Positions 18,760 to 26,661 of a stretch of 64,000 nucleotides of DNA are shown here, one piece after another. The position numbers and the translations under genes were made by a program. Origin of the DNA: an uncultured Burkholderiales bacterium (GTDB lineage Bacteria > Pseudomonadota > Gammaproteobacteria > Burkholderiales > Burkholderiaceae_C). The first letter of the stretch is position 1; each line of letters opens with the position of its first letter. The DNA lies in the NCBI GenBank assembly GCA_903932865.1, contig CAIZHQ010000020.1, forward strand, positions 98,001 to 162,000, read 5' to 3'. The notes beneath the pieces are model-generated. The model did no database searches. It was not told the DNA's origin and saw only the letters and a program-made list of their open reading frames with translations.

Positions 18760-18834
18760 CAACAGGTCATCCAGGAGTTCAGTTTGCAGCTGTTCGGCCG
18801 TTGGCAAACCGATGATCAGTTTTGGGGATGACCC
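18760..18834 (-). other. Open in-frame extension after the DapA-like stop
   Basis: Directly after the TGA of the DapA-like gene, in the same frame, about 25 sense codons follow (SSPKLIIGLPTAEQLQTE and a few more) before a TAG. It could be a relic of another gene's 3' end or a former longer C-terminus. I do not recognise the peptide. Confidence 0.25.
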
Positions 18835-19752
18835 TCAGCGCGGATACCCCTCCATCCCAAAGCCCACGGCACCCAATGCACGCCGAAGCGATGCAGCCGC
18901 CTCCTCGTCGAGCGCGCACAAAGGCGGGCGCACCCTCACCCAATCCGCATGGCCCGAGTGTTCTGCGGCTGTGTGCTTCATGGCGGCAATCATGGGCATC
19001 GCTTGGAAGATTTTGCGGATTTGATCGGCCTGCTCCTGCAGCATCATCCCCTCAGGCATGTTCCAGCGGTCAAACAAAGCCTTGATGCCCGACGGGTTCA
19101 CGTTCACCGTGGCGCTGATGCAGCCTGCCCCGCCAAGGGCCAAGGAAGCGGTCAAAAGGGATTCACTGGCCGGAAACACCGCAAAGCCGCTGGGTGCAAA
19201 AGCTTCGATCATGGCACGCGAGTTCGCCCAATCGCCCGACGAATCCTTGGCGCCCATGATGGTGTGCGGATACCGTATGATCAGCCGCTCAATCAAGGAC
19301 ATCGTGATCGGCACCTGCGTCATCTGCGGGATGTGATAAAGGTAAATGCCCAGCTTGTCGCTGCCCACCCGCTCGATGATCTCGCTGTAATACGTGAACA
19401 CCCCCTCTTCAGACACACCTTTGTAGAAGAAAGGCGGTAACACCAACACCCCCGGCGCGCCCTGCGCTACCGCATGCTGGGTCAGGGTGACGGCGTCACT
19501 CAGCGCGCAAGCGCCTGTACCCGGCATCAGGCGATCGGCCGGCACGCCAGCTTCCAACAGGTGGTCGGTCAAGTGCAGACGCTCATCCACCGACAGCGAT
19601 GCGGCTTCAGAGTTGGTGCCAAAAATAGCAAGCCCGGCGCCATGGTTCACCAGCCAACGACAGTGGGCCGTGAAGCGCTCAGCGTCGGGCGCGAGCGCGC
19701 GATCAAAGGGCGTGATGACAGGCGCATAGACGCCTCGAAGGGGTTGTGCCAT
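18835..19752 (-). CDS. Dihydrodipicolinate synthase (DapA) family aldolase/lyase
   Basis: A 305-residue class I aldolase-family protein. The pattern is that of the DapA/N-acetylneuraminate lyase group: VITPF near residue 13, GTNSEAASLS near residue 45, the Tyr in LYHIP near residue 138, and the Schiff-base Lys in MGAKDSSGD near residue 167. True DapA is excluded as the default because the gene ends a catabolic operon, 30 bases after an HpcH/HpaI aldolase. Family members act on 2-keto-3-deoxy sugars, 5-keto-4-deoxyglucarate or hydroxy-oxoglutarates; which one cannot be told. Confidence 0.85.
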   Translation of the reverse strand: MAQPLRGVYAPVITPFDRALAPDAERFTAHCRWLVNHGAGLAIFGTNSEAASLSVDERLHLTDHLLEAGVPADRLMPGTGACALSDAVTLTQHAVAQGAPGVLVLPPFFYKGVSEEGVFTYYSEIIERVGSDKLGIYLYHIPQMTQVPITMSLIERLIIRYPHTIMGAKDSSGDWANSRAMIEAFAPSGFAVFPASESLLTASLALGGAGCISATVNVNPSGIKALFDRWNMPEGMMLQEQADQIRKIFQAMPMIAAMKHTAAEHSGHADWVRVRPPLCALDEEAAASLRRALGAVGFGMEGYPR

Positions 19753-19782
19753 GGTGTCTGTCCAAACTGTTGGATAGCTTGA

Positions 19783-20490
19783 TCACTTCTTCATCACGGC
19801 ATTGAGCTCACGCAGGGCACGATCAAGCAGCCACTCCACAGGAAAGTACAAAAAGGTCGCCCCTGCCTGCTTGAAGCCCTCGAGCTGTGCCCAATTGGCT
19901 GGCATGCCAAACACCTTGCCCGCCTGCTTCAGCCGCTGGCTCACCTCGGCAATCGTGGCCATCACTTCAGGCGTCTGCGCACCACGCTTGCCCATCATGC
20001 TGTAGGCCAAGTCGTTGGGGCCCACCAGGTACGCATCCACGCCAGGGACGGCCATGATCGCATCCAGGTTACGCACCGCGGCCACCGTCTCGATCTGCAC
20101 GATCACCGTTTTGTTCAGAGCCTGCTCGCCGCAAGCGTAGTGCATGAGCTCGACCACATCGGCCGCGTCCTGGGCAGTGTTGATGTGCGGCACCACCAGC
20201 CCACAGGCTTGCCGATCCAGGTACTGCACCAGGACCTGTGGGTCCTTGGACCAGCTGCGCACAATGGGCGCCAGACCCGCCACTTGGGCGGCGCGAATCA
20301 TGTCGGTCGCAACGTCCAAGCCGATGCCGGAGCGTTCACAGTCAATGAACGCAAAGTCGGCACCAGATGTCGCCAGGGCCTTGAGGATGTCGGGGTTGCG
20401 ACCGCCCACGTTGACGGCGATCACGGACTGGCCTTGGCGCAGTCGCTGTTGGCCAGGGTAGATAGAAGCAGAGGGGGTAGCTGAGGTCAT
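19783..20490 (-). CDS. HpcH/HpaI family class II aldolase
   Basis: A 235-residue metal-dependent aldolase of the HpcH/HpaI fold, cleaving a 4-hydroxy-2-oxo acid to pyruvate or a homologue plus an aldehyde. The core motifs are present: FIDCERSGI near residue 48, the VPHINTAQDA block near residue 98, VIVQIETVAAVRNLD with the metal-binding Glu near residue 132, and YLVGPNDLAYSMM near residue 158. It overlaps the amidohydrolase stop by four bases and precedes the DapA-like gene. HpcH-type activity on an oxalocitramalate- or oxoheptanedioate-like compound is a guess. Confidence 0.88.
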   Translation of the reverse strand: MTSATPSASIYPGQQRLRQGQSVIAVNVGGRNPDILKALATSGADFAFIDCERSGIGLDVATDMIRAAQVAGLAPIVRSWSKDPQVLVQYLDRQACGLVVPHINTAQDAADVVELMHYACGEQALNKTVIVQIETVAAVRNLDAIMAVPGVDAYLVGPNDLAYSMMGKRGAQTPEVMATIAEVSQRLKQAGKVFGMPANWAQLEGFKQAGATFLYFPVEWLLDRALRELNAVMKK

Positions 20491-21380
20491 GGATATCCGT
20501 AGAGTCGGGCTGGGTTGTCGACCAGAATGGACTGGAGCAAATCCGGCGTGCCCAACCAGTCCAGAAAAAGGTTGAACAGATCACCATCGTTGGGCATTGC
20601 GCTCTTGATGAAGACGTGCGGCCAATCGCTGCCCCACATCAGGCTTTGAGGCACCTCTTGCAGCAGACGCGTCGCGACGGGGTGCACACTGGGGTAGGGG
20701 CTGGCTTCTGTCGTCAGTCGGTAAGGCGCGGTCAGCTTGATCAGGGCGCGACCGGCACGCGCCAGTTCGACCAAACCTTCAAACCCGGCGCCAAATCCCA
20801 ACTGCGTGGGCACGTAGCCCAGATGGCCGAATACCAACTGCACCGGCAGGTCACCCAGTTGCTGCGCAAGGTCGGGGAATTCGTTGACATGCATCAAAAA
20901 TTCGATATGCCAGCCCAAGGGCGCGATGGTGGCCGCCAAGCGGCGCAGCCCCTCCATCGGCAACTGCCCTTTGCCGTCCTTGAGGTCGACGATGTTGCAG
21001 CGCACGCCGCGCACCCCCAGGGCATGCAGCTCGCGCACGCGCTGGGTGTCCACGTCAAAAGGCACCACCGCCACGGCGCGCAGACGCACCGGGTCTTGCG
21101 CCAAAGCTTCGAGCATGGCGCTGTTGTCCGTGCCGTACACGCTGGGCTGCACCAGGACCGCGCGCTCGATGCCCAGAGTGTCGAGCATGTGCCGAAAATC
21201 ATGCAACGGCGCCTGCGGCGGGTTGTACAGACGATTGGCCACCAGAGGAAACAGCGAACGAGGCCCGCAGACATGGGCATGTGTGTCGCAAGCATGGGCC
21301 GGAATTTGGATCCGCGGCTTTTGGGGGTGCGGATCGTGTGCCTCACATTCGGGCAGGTTGTCGAGGTTCGTATCAGTCAA
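20487..21380 (-). CDS. Amidohydrolase family protein (2-pyrone-4,6-dicarboxylate hydrolase-like)
   Basis: A 297-residue TIM-barrel hydrolase of amidohydrolase cluster 2. The N-terminal metal motif is D-T-H-A-H near residue 33, followed by HVNEFPD, FGHLGYVP and MWGSDWPHV near residue 245, as in LigI-type lactone hydrolases. I assign a TTG start at 21380, with CAGGAG six bases upstream inside the end of the preceding Bug gene, which overlaps it by eight bases. A longer frame from 21446 would overlap Bug by 74 bases and adds a non-conserved extension. The probable substrate is a lactone or pyrone dicarboxylate. Confidence 0.85.
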   Translation of the reverse strand: MTDTNLDNLPECEAHDPHPQKPRIQIPAHACDTHAHVCGPRSLFPLVANRLYNPPQAPLHDFRHMLDTLGIERAVLVQPSVYGTDNSAMLEALAQDPVRLRAVAVVPFDVDTQRVRELHALGVRGVRCNIVDLKDGKGQLPMEGLRRLAATIAPLGWHIEFLMHVNEFPDLAQQLGDLPVQLVFGHLGYVPTQLGFGAGFEGLVELARAGRALIKLTAPYRLTTEASPYPSVHPVATRLLQEVPQSLMWGSDWPHVFIKSAMPNDGDLFNLFLDWLGTPDLLQSILVDNPARLYGYP

Positions 21381-22332
21381 TCTTGGCTCCTGTTTCCTTA
21401 ACGACCTTGCCCCATTTGGCGACTTCGTCACGCAAAAAGGCAGCATATTCGGCCTGGCTGCTGGTGTAGGCGTCGGCGCCCTGCTCGCTCAGGTACTTGC
21501 TCATGGCGGGCTCCTTGACGATGCGCACGACAGCGGAATGGATCTTGGCTGCGATGGACGGCGGCAAATTGGCTGGGCCCACCAGGCCAAAGAAGCCACT
21601 GGCCTCATAACCCGGCAAGCCCGAGTCGTTGATGGTGGGCACATCCGGCAGCGCCGGGATGCGTTGGCGCGAGCTCACGCCCAAGGCCTTGATCCTGCCG
21701 CTCTTGATGAAGGGCACAGCCGATGGAGCGGTGGCCAAGGAGACCTGCACATGGCCGGCGACCAGATCGGTCATGGCCTGGGGTCCGCCCTTGTAGGGCA
21801 CGTGCAGCATCTTGGTGTCGCTCATGGTCTTGAACATCTCGGCAGACAGGTGGGGCTGACTGCCGTTGCCGGCAGAGCTGTAGCTCACCGGCGCAGACGT
21901 GGTCTTCAGGTATTGAATCAGTTCGCGCGTGGTGTTGGCCGGCACCGAGGGATGCACCACCAGCACCTGAGCGGTCTCGGCCACCAGCGTGAGGGGCGTG
22001 AAGTCCTTCAGGGGGTCATACGTCATCTTGGGATAAAGCGTGGCGTTGATGCTGTGCGCGGTGGAGGCCATCAGCAGGGTGTAGCCGTCGGGCGCAGAAC
22101 GCACCGCATGCTCGGCGCCGATGTTGGCGCCACCACCGGGTCGGTTGTCAACCACCACGGGTTGCTTCCATTCTTCCGAGAGCTTTTGGGCCAGCGCGCG
22201 GGTGATGATGTCGGTTGTACCGCCGGCCGGAAAGGGGACAACAATGCGCACCGGTCGGTTCGGATAGTCCTGCGCCTGAGCGGCAAAGGTCAGGCAGGTG
22301 GCGGCAAGAACGAAAAGGCGACGGAACGACAT
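21373..22332 (-). CDS. Bug family tripartite tricarboxylate transporter substrate-binding protein
   Basis: A 319-residue periplasmic binding protein of the Bug/TctC family. A signal peptide covers about residues 1-20 ending in AQAQ. The mature N-terminus carries the family pattern YPNRPVRIVVPFPAGGTTD, with R-x-GGGANIGAE near residue 64 and P-DGYTLL near residue 80. It is the second Bug gene of the operon. No TctA/TctB membrane genes are nearby, so like most Bug proteins it must use a remote permease or sense the ligand. Confidence 0.9.
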   Translation of the reverse strand: MSFRRLFVLAATCLTFAAQAQDYPNRPVRIVVPFPAGGTTDIITRALAQKLSEEWKQPVVVDNRPGGGANIGAEHAVRSAPDGYTLLMASTAHSINATLYPKMTYDPLKDFTPLTLVAETAQVLVVHPSVPANTTRELIQYLKTTSAPVSYSSAGNGSQPHLSAEMFKTMSDTKMLHVPYKGGPQAMTDLVAGHVQVSLATAPSAVPFIKSGRIKALGVSSRQRIPALPDVPTINDSGLPGYEASGFFGLVGPANLPPSIAAKIHSAVVRIVKEPAMSKYLSEQGADAYTSSQAEYAAFLRDEVAKWGKVVKETGAKID

Positions 22333-22344
22333 GCAGCAAACCTT

Positions 22345-23046
22345 TCAAGAATTTTGGAAGAGGCGACCAGCCCCAAGCACCACCCGCATGTCACGGAGGC
22401 TTCGCAGAGTCCCCCACAGAGCGGCCTGGTTACTGGTGATGACGGGTACTCCGGTTTCGGCTTCCAGCGCTGAGATGATGTCCAGCGTGCGGAAGTTCGA
22501 GCAGCTGATGAAGAGGGCCTCGGTCTCAGGGCGCATCACTTCATGCGCCAGCGCCTTGACAGCCTCGGTCGAGATGGCCGAGTGCGATTGTGTGCCCAGG
22601 CCCTTGATGGCCAGCACATCGAACCCGTCGGCCTGCAAGTACTGCGCTACACGTTCATTGAGCCAAGGTTCATAGGGCGAGGCCACGCTGATGCGGCGGG
22701 CCGACACGGCACGCAAGGCCTTGGCAATCGACGAAGAAGAAGTGGTGCACGGCAAGCCTGTCAGCTCGCTCAGCTCCTGTGCCTGAGCCAGGTCTTCCTG
22801 CGGCGTCTTGAGAAAGCCGCTGGCGGTGCAGCCGTGGCAGATGGCGTGAACCTTGGCGTGCGACAGCAGCGTTGCAGCCGCCGGAGCTTGGGTGCTGAGC
22901 CACTTCAAACTGCTCTCGGCGTCGTCGGTGTGCTTGATGCGCTGGGCGTGGATGGACAAGGAGGGGTCGGCCATGCGCTGGAACTCGTATTCCATGACCG
23001 TGTTCCAGGAAGGAACGATGATGCCGAGCTTGTGTTGCCAGTTCAC
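22345..23046 (-). CDS. Asp/Glu/hydantoin racemase-fold protein (maleate isomerase/arylmalonate decarboxylase-like)
   Basis: A 233-residue cytosolic protein of the Asp/Glu racemase superfamily. The N-terminal LGIIVPSWNTVMEYEF resembles maleate cis-trans isomerases. Two candidate catalytic cysteines are visible: in ICHGCTASG near residue 72, and in ISCSNFRT near residue 188. Having both suggests an isomerase rather than a decarboxylase, which keeps one. It lies between two Bug genes with gaps of 11 and 12 bases, so the enzyme probably acts on the imported dicarboxylate or a cleavage product. Confidence 0.82.
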   Translation of the reverse strand: MNWQHKLGIIVPSWNTVMEYEFQRMADPSLSIHAQRIKHTDDAESSLKWLSTQAPAAATLLSHAKVHAICHGCTASGFLKTPQEDLAQAQELSELTGLPCTTSSSSIAKALRAVSARRISVASPYEPWLNERVAQYLQADGFDVLAIKGLGTQSHSAISTEAVKALAHEVMRPETEALFISCSNFRTLDIISALEAETGVPVITSNQAALWGTLRSLRDMRVVLGAGRLFQNS

Positions 23047-23057
23047 AGGATAGTCCT

Positions 23058-24026
23058 TCAGTCGAGTTTGATGTTCTTGTCACGAACGACCTTCGCCCAG
23101 CGCTGGAGGTCTTCACGAATCAATTGTGAGAACTGTGTCGGCGTGCTGGCGGCCGCCTCGACGCCCATGGTGCCGAAGGACTTGAGCACAGCTTCGTCTT
23201 GCAGGGCCTGCGTGGCCGCACGTTGCAGCACAGCGATCACCTCAGGCGGCGTACCCGCCGGGGCCACCAGACCGGTGAAGTTGCTCAGCACCAGTTCCTT
23301 GAGCCCGACTTCCGTAAAAGTAGGCACCCCAGGCATGGCCTTCCAGCGCTCTGCTGAAGAAACGCCCAGGGCTTGAACCTTGCCCTGCTCGATGAAGGCC
23401 AGCGACGAAGTGACCTGGTCAAAGAGCACATCCACCCTGCCGGCGATCACGTCCTGGAGGGCCGGGCCCGCGCCTTTGTACGGCACGTGCAACAAGGTGG
23501 TGCCGGTCAACGCCTGGAAGTACTCGCCCACCAGCTGGTTAGAAGTGCCGCTGCCGGCAGAGGCCATGGTCAGCCCACCGGGTTTTTGTTTGGCCAAGGC
23601 AACCAGTTCCTGCACGTTCTTGGGCCCAAGGCCAGACCGGGTGACCAGAACGAAGGGCACGCGGGCCAGCTGACTCACTGGGGCAATCCCCGACTGGGGG
23701 TCGTAAGGCCAATCCTTGAACAGGTTGGGCGCCACGCTCAGGGAGCTGTTGGAGCCCATCATCAAGGTGTAGCCGTCGGCGGGCGACTTCATCGCAAACT
23801 CCGCTCCCACCTTGCCGCCGGCACCCACCTTGTTTTCGATGACCACCGGCTGATTGAGCAGACGCGCCATGGAGGCGCCTACCACCCGGGCGGTGACGTC
23901 CACATTGCCGCCCGGGGCAAAGGGCACCACGATGCGAATAGGCTTGTTCGGGTATGTCTGGGCCTGAGCCAGAGGTACGATCAGGCCAAAGTAAAGAAGA
24001 ACAGTGCGCAAGAACAAAAGTTTCAT
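23058..24026 (-). CDS. Bug family tripartite tricarboxylate transporter substrate-binding protein
   Basis: A 322-residue periplasmic solute-binding protein. The signal peptide ends at about residue 22 (LAQAQ) and the mature chain starts YPNKPIRIVVPFAPGGNVD, with IENKVGAGGKVGAEFA near residue 62 and P-DGYTLMMGS after it. It is the first gene of the six-gene operon and diverges from the LysR regulator across 143 bases holding a LysR-type site. Its own operon partner at 21373-22332 is a clear paralogue, so the two may take different ligands. Confidence 0.9.
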   Translation of the reverse strand: MKLLFLRTVLLYFGLIVPLAQAQTYPNKPIRIVVPFAPGGNVDVTARVVGASMARLLNQPVVIENKVGAGGKVGAEFAMKSPADGYTLMMGSNSSLSVAPNLFKDWPYDPQSGIAPVSQLARVPFVLVTRSGLGPKNVQELVALAKQKPGGLTMASAGSGTSNQLVGEYFQALTGTTLLHVPYKGAGPALQDVIAGRVDVLFDQVTSSLAFIEQGKVQALGVSSAERWKAMPGVPTFTEVGLKELVLSNFTGLVAPAGTPPEVIAVLQRAATQALQDEAVLKSFGTMGVEAAASTPTQFSQLIREDLQRWAKVVRDKNIKLD

Positions 24027-24126
24027 GGGATGTCCGGTCCTGAAAAAAGGCGCAGCACAAGCTGCACGACCCCTAGTCTAGGAAGCGCCCAAGGGTAACG
24101 TCCAATAGCATTTTTAGAGTAATTCC

Positions 24127-24141
24127 ATAACAATTCGTTAT
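24127..24141. promoter_or_regulatory. LysR-type T-N11-A operator
   Basis: ATAAC-AATTC-GTTAT is a perfect 5-bp-arm palindrome with the T-N11-A pattern of LysR-family binding sites. It lies 29 bases before the LysR gene and 101 bases from the divergent Bug operon. Confidence 0.6.
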
Positions 24142-24169
24142 CGGCGCAATCCACCCTAAGCCTTTTGAC

Positions 24170-25099
24170 ATGGACCTCAGACAACTGCGTTACTTCATCG
24201 CCTTGGCCACGCACCAGCATTACGGACGGGCCGCCAGCGTTCTTCACGTCGCCCAACCTGCGCTCAGCCGCCAGATCCGGTTGCTGGAGGAGGAATTTGG
24301 CGTGCAACTTTTCGTGCGCCATGCCCGCGGCGCCACGCCTACAGAGGAGGCACTCTTTTTGCTCGAGCGCGCCTCATTCGTGGTGCGCTATGCCGAGCAA
24401 ATCAAGCAGGACATGGGCGCCCGCCAACGCGAACCGAGCGGCTCGGTGTCGGTCGGTTTGACGCCGGGCTTGGCGCTGCTGCTCACACTGCCCCTGACGC
24501 AGGCCGTCGAGCAAAGCCTGCCCGGCGTGCGGCTTCGGATCGTCGAAGGCTTCCCACCCACCCTGCGCAGCCTGCTGCTCGAAGGCGGCGTAGACGTGGC
24601 CATCCTCAACCCCCCTTACGAGCCGACCAAGCTGCTGGGCGCGCCCTTGCTCACGGAGCAGATCTGCCTGATTGGCCGTGGCGGTGATCCGAAACTCAAG
24701 GTCCGCAGCATCTCCCCCGCCAAACTGGCGGGCCTGCCGCTGGTGATGACAGGTCTGGCCAAGTCGGGTGTGCGCATGGAGCTGGACCTGGCCGCCGCCC
24801 ACGCGGGTATCAGCCTGAATCAAACCGTCGAAGTGGCCACGCTCGACGTGGCCAAACGCTTGGTGGTGGCCGGTGTGGGATACACCGTTCACTTCGCGGC
24901 CCCCGTTCAGCCTGATCTGGACGAAGGCCACCTGGTCGCCGTGCCGATCCGGGGCCTGTACCTGCGCAGATTCCTCGCGCGTGCCGCTGAGCGCCCGCTT
25001 TCTCGGGCCACGGAGGAAGTGATCACCACCATTCGCCACGTTGTCCAAGATTTGGTGAACAGCGGGGGCTGGTTGCACGCACGCCTGGAAAAGGCATAA
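24170..25099 (+). CDS. LysR family transcriptional regulator
   Basis: A 309-residue regulator with an N-terminal winged helix-turn-helix: M-D-L-RQLRYFIAL start, AASVLHVAQPALSRQIRLLE recognition region at about residues 23-42, and LFVRHARGATPTEEA at about 51-65. The C-terminal two-lobed effector domain spans about 95-300. It diverges from the six-gene catabolic operon, which by family precedent it should activate when an inducer, probably the substrate or an intermediate, is bound. The operator candidate lies just upstream. Confidence 0.92.
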   Translation: MDLRQLRYFIALATHQHYGRAASVLHVAQPALSRQIRLLEEEFGVQLFVRHARGATPTEEALFLLERASFVVRYAEQIKQDMGARQREPSGSVSVGLTPGLALLLTLPLTQAVEQSLPGVRLRIVEGFPPTLRSLLLEGGVDVAILNPPYEPTKLLGAPLLTEQICLIGRGGDPKLKVRSISPAKLAGLPLVMTGLAKSGVRMELDLAAAHAGISLNQTVEVATLDVAKRLVVAGVGYTVHFAAPVQPDLDEGHLVAVPIRGLYLRRFLARAAERPLSRATEEVITTIRHVVQDLVNSGGWLHARLEKA

Positions 25100-25121
25100 G
25101 CCTGTCGATGGATGGAGGAGC

Positions 25122-25191
25122 GGCCTGAGCGCTTGTTCAGGTCTATTGCCCAAGGCTGGTCGTCATTTCCATGACTGAACAACGCTCAGCC
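25122..25191. repeat. Long imperfect inverted repeat after the LysR gene
   Basis: GGC(C)TGAGCG(C)TTGTTCAG at 25122-25140 pairs with CTGAACAACGCTCAGCC at 25175-25191, with two single-base bulges and a 34-base loop. There is no U-run, so it is not a standard terminator. The rest of 25100-25312 has no gene I can recognise. Confidence 0.5.
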
Positions 25192-25312
25192 TGGTCTAGG
25201 CTACTTCGCAGCGACCACCGTTTCACTGTTGGGCTGGCTTGGCATTAGGTGCGGTGATCGATCTCACAGTCTGGTGCCACTGAACACCCCTGCTCCCCGA
25301 CCAGCAGCAAGA

Positions 25313-25419
25313 CTACCCCCTCACGGTCACGCCCTTGGCGTTCTCCACGACGCCGTCTATCGGGTGGAAGTTCAGGTGCTTGTCGATCGCGGCGCCATTT
25401 TTGTTCACAACACCCATCA
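25313..25419 (-). pseudogene. Relic of an aconitate hydratase B 3' end
   Basis: On the minus strand the frame reads MGVVNKNGAAIDKHLNF followed by a [14 protein letters not shown] tail. It aligns without gaps to the last residues of the intact AcnB at 41210-43801, and 21 of 32 residues are identical. It then runs to TAG at 25313-25315. There is no start and nothing upstream of the alignment matches AcnB, since the transglycosylase gene ends at 25432. It must be a remnant of a second, diverged aconitase copy. Confidence 0.7.
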
Positions 25420-25431
25420 ACCGACTGTTGC

Positions 25432-26661
25432 TCAGCCCCCGCGCAAGGCCTTGAGGACTTTCTGGCCGCCTCGGCCATTGGCCTCTAGCCCCAAGCGCTT
25501 TTGTTCGGCGCGGATCGCCTCGCGCGATTTGTCGCCCAACATGCCGTCCACCGGGCCGATGTCGTGGCCGCGCATCACCAGCAGGCCTTGCAGTTCGCGC
25601 CGCTCAGCGCGTGACAGGCCGGCGTCATCGGTGGGCCAAGGTGTGGTGAATGGGCCACCACCGCGCAGACGGTCGCTCAGGTGGGCAATGGCCAAGCCGT
25701 AGCTTTCGGCGGCGTTGTAGCTGTAGAGCGCGTCAAAGTTGCGCGTCACCAAAAACGCCGGGCCGTTGGCACCGGCCAGCGTCAGCAAGCCCACCGAACC
25801 CAAACTTTCTGGCAAGGCCGAGCCATCGATGCGGCGCACGCCACGGGCGGTCCACTCGGCCACTGGGCGCTTGCTGCGGCGGCCCTCACCTGCCAAAGAG
25901 ATGCCAGCGGGCAATTTCACCTCGATACCCCAAGGCAGGCCGCTTTGCCAACCCGCACGGGCCAAAAAGTTGGCGGTCGAGCCCAGCGCATCCACGCTGC
26001 TGTCCATCAGGTCGGCGCGGCCATCGCCGTCAAAGTCCACCGCCAAGCGTTCAAACGTGGTGGGCATGAACTGGGTATGCCCAAAGGCCCCCGCCCACGA
26101 GCCCACCAAGCGCTCGGGGGCAATGTGCCCAGCTTGCAAAATGCGCAGCGCCGCAAAAAATTCGCCTCTGAAAAAACTTTGACGCCGCCCGTGGCACGAC
26201 AGTGTGCCCAGCGCCTGCACCAAGGGGTATTTGCCAAAAGTTTGGCCAAAATTGCTCTCCACACCCCACACCGCCACCACTGTGGCAGGGTCCACGCCAA
26301 AGCGTTGCTCGGCTCGCTCCAGAGCTTGGCGGTGCTGGGCCAAACGCGCAGCGCCATCGGCCACGCGTTCTTCGTCCACCAGGGCCGACATGTAGTCCCA
26401 AATGGCGGTGCGAAATTCGGGCTGAAAATTCAGCTTCTCGATCACACTGAAGTCGGCCTGCAGACCCGGCGTGTGGCGCGCCCAGGTGGCATCACTTACC
26501 CTGCCCGTTCGCGCAGCTGGGCGCAGTTCGGCCATGCAGGTCGACAGATCCGTGCTTTGCGCCCAAGCGGCGGGTGCAAGCAAAGCGCTGGCCAGCACCA
26601 GGGCAGTGGTGCATGGGTTGGATGGAGGCGGTGTCATGAAGAAAAGTCTCTGAAAGTTCAT
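25432..26661 (-). CDS. Lytic murein transglycosylase, MltB type with peptidoglycan-binding domain
   Basis: A 409-residue envelope enzyme cleaving the MurNAc-GlcNAc bond with anhydro-MurNAc formation. A signal peptide spans about residues 9-34 (LASALLAPAAWAQ). The SLT_2 domain follows, with AVWGVESNFGQTFGKYPLVQAL carrying the catalytic Glu near residue 131, GSWAGAFGHTQFMPTTF, and DFDGDGRADLMDSSVDALGS. The C-terminal about 60 residues (LSRAERRELQGLL to GLEANGRGGQKVLKALRGG) form a PG_binding_1 repeat. The ATG at 26661 overlaps the preceding stop (ATGA); an ATG at 26637 is equally possible. Confidence 0.9.
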   Translation of the reverse strand: MNFQRLFFMTPPPSNPCTTALVLASALLAPAAWAQSTDLSTCMAELRPAARTGRVSDATWARHTPGLQADFSVIEKLNFQPEFRTAIWDYMSALVDEERVADGAARLAQHRQALERAEQRFGVDPATVVAVWGVESNFGQTFGKYPLVQALGTLSCHGRRQSFFRGEFFAALRILQAGHIAPERLVGSWAGAFGHTQFMPTTFERLAVDFDGDGRADLMDSSVDALGSTANFLARAGWQSGLPWGIEVKLPAGISLAGEGRRSKRPVAEWTARGVRRIDGSALPESLGSVGLLTLAGANGPAFLVTRNFDALYSYNAAESYGLAIAHLSDRLRGGGPFTTPWPTDDAGLSRAERRELQGLLVMRGHDIGPVDGMLGDKSREAIRAEQKRLGLEANGRGGQKVLKALRGG

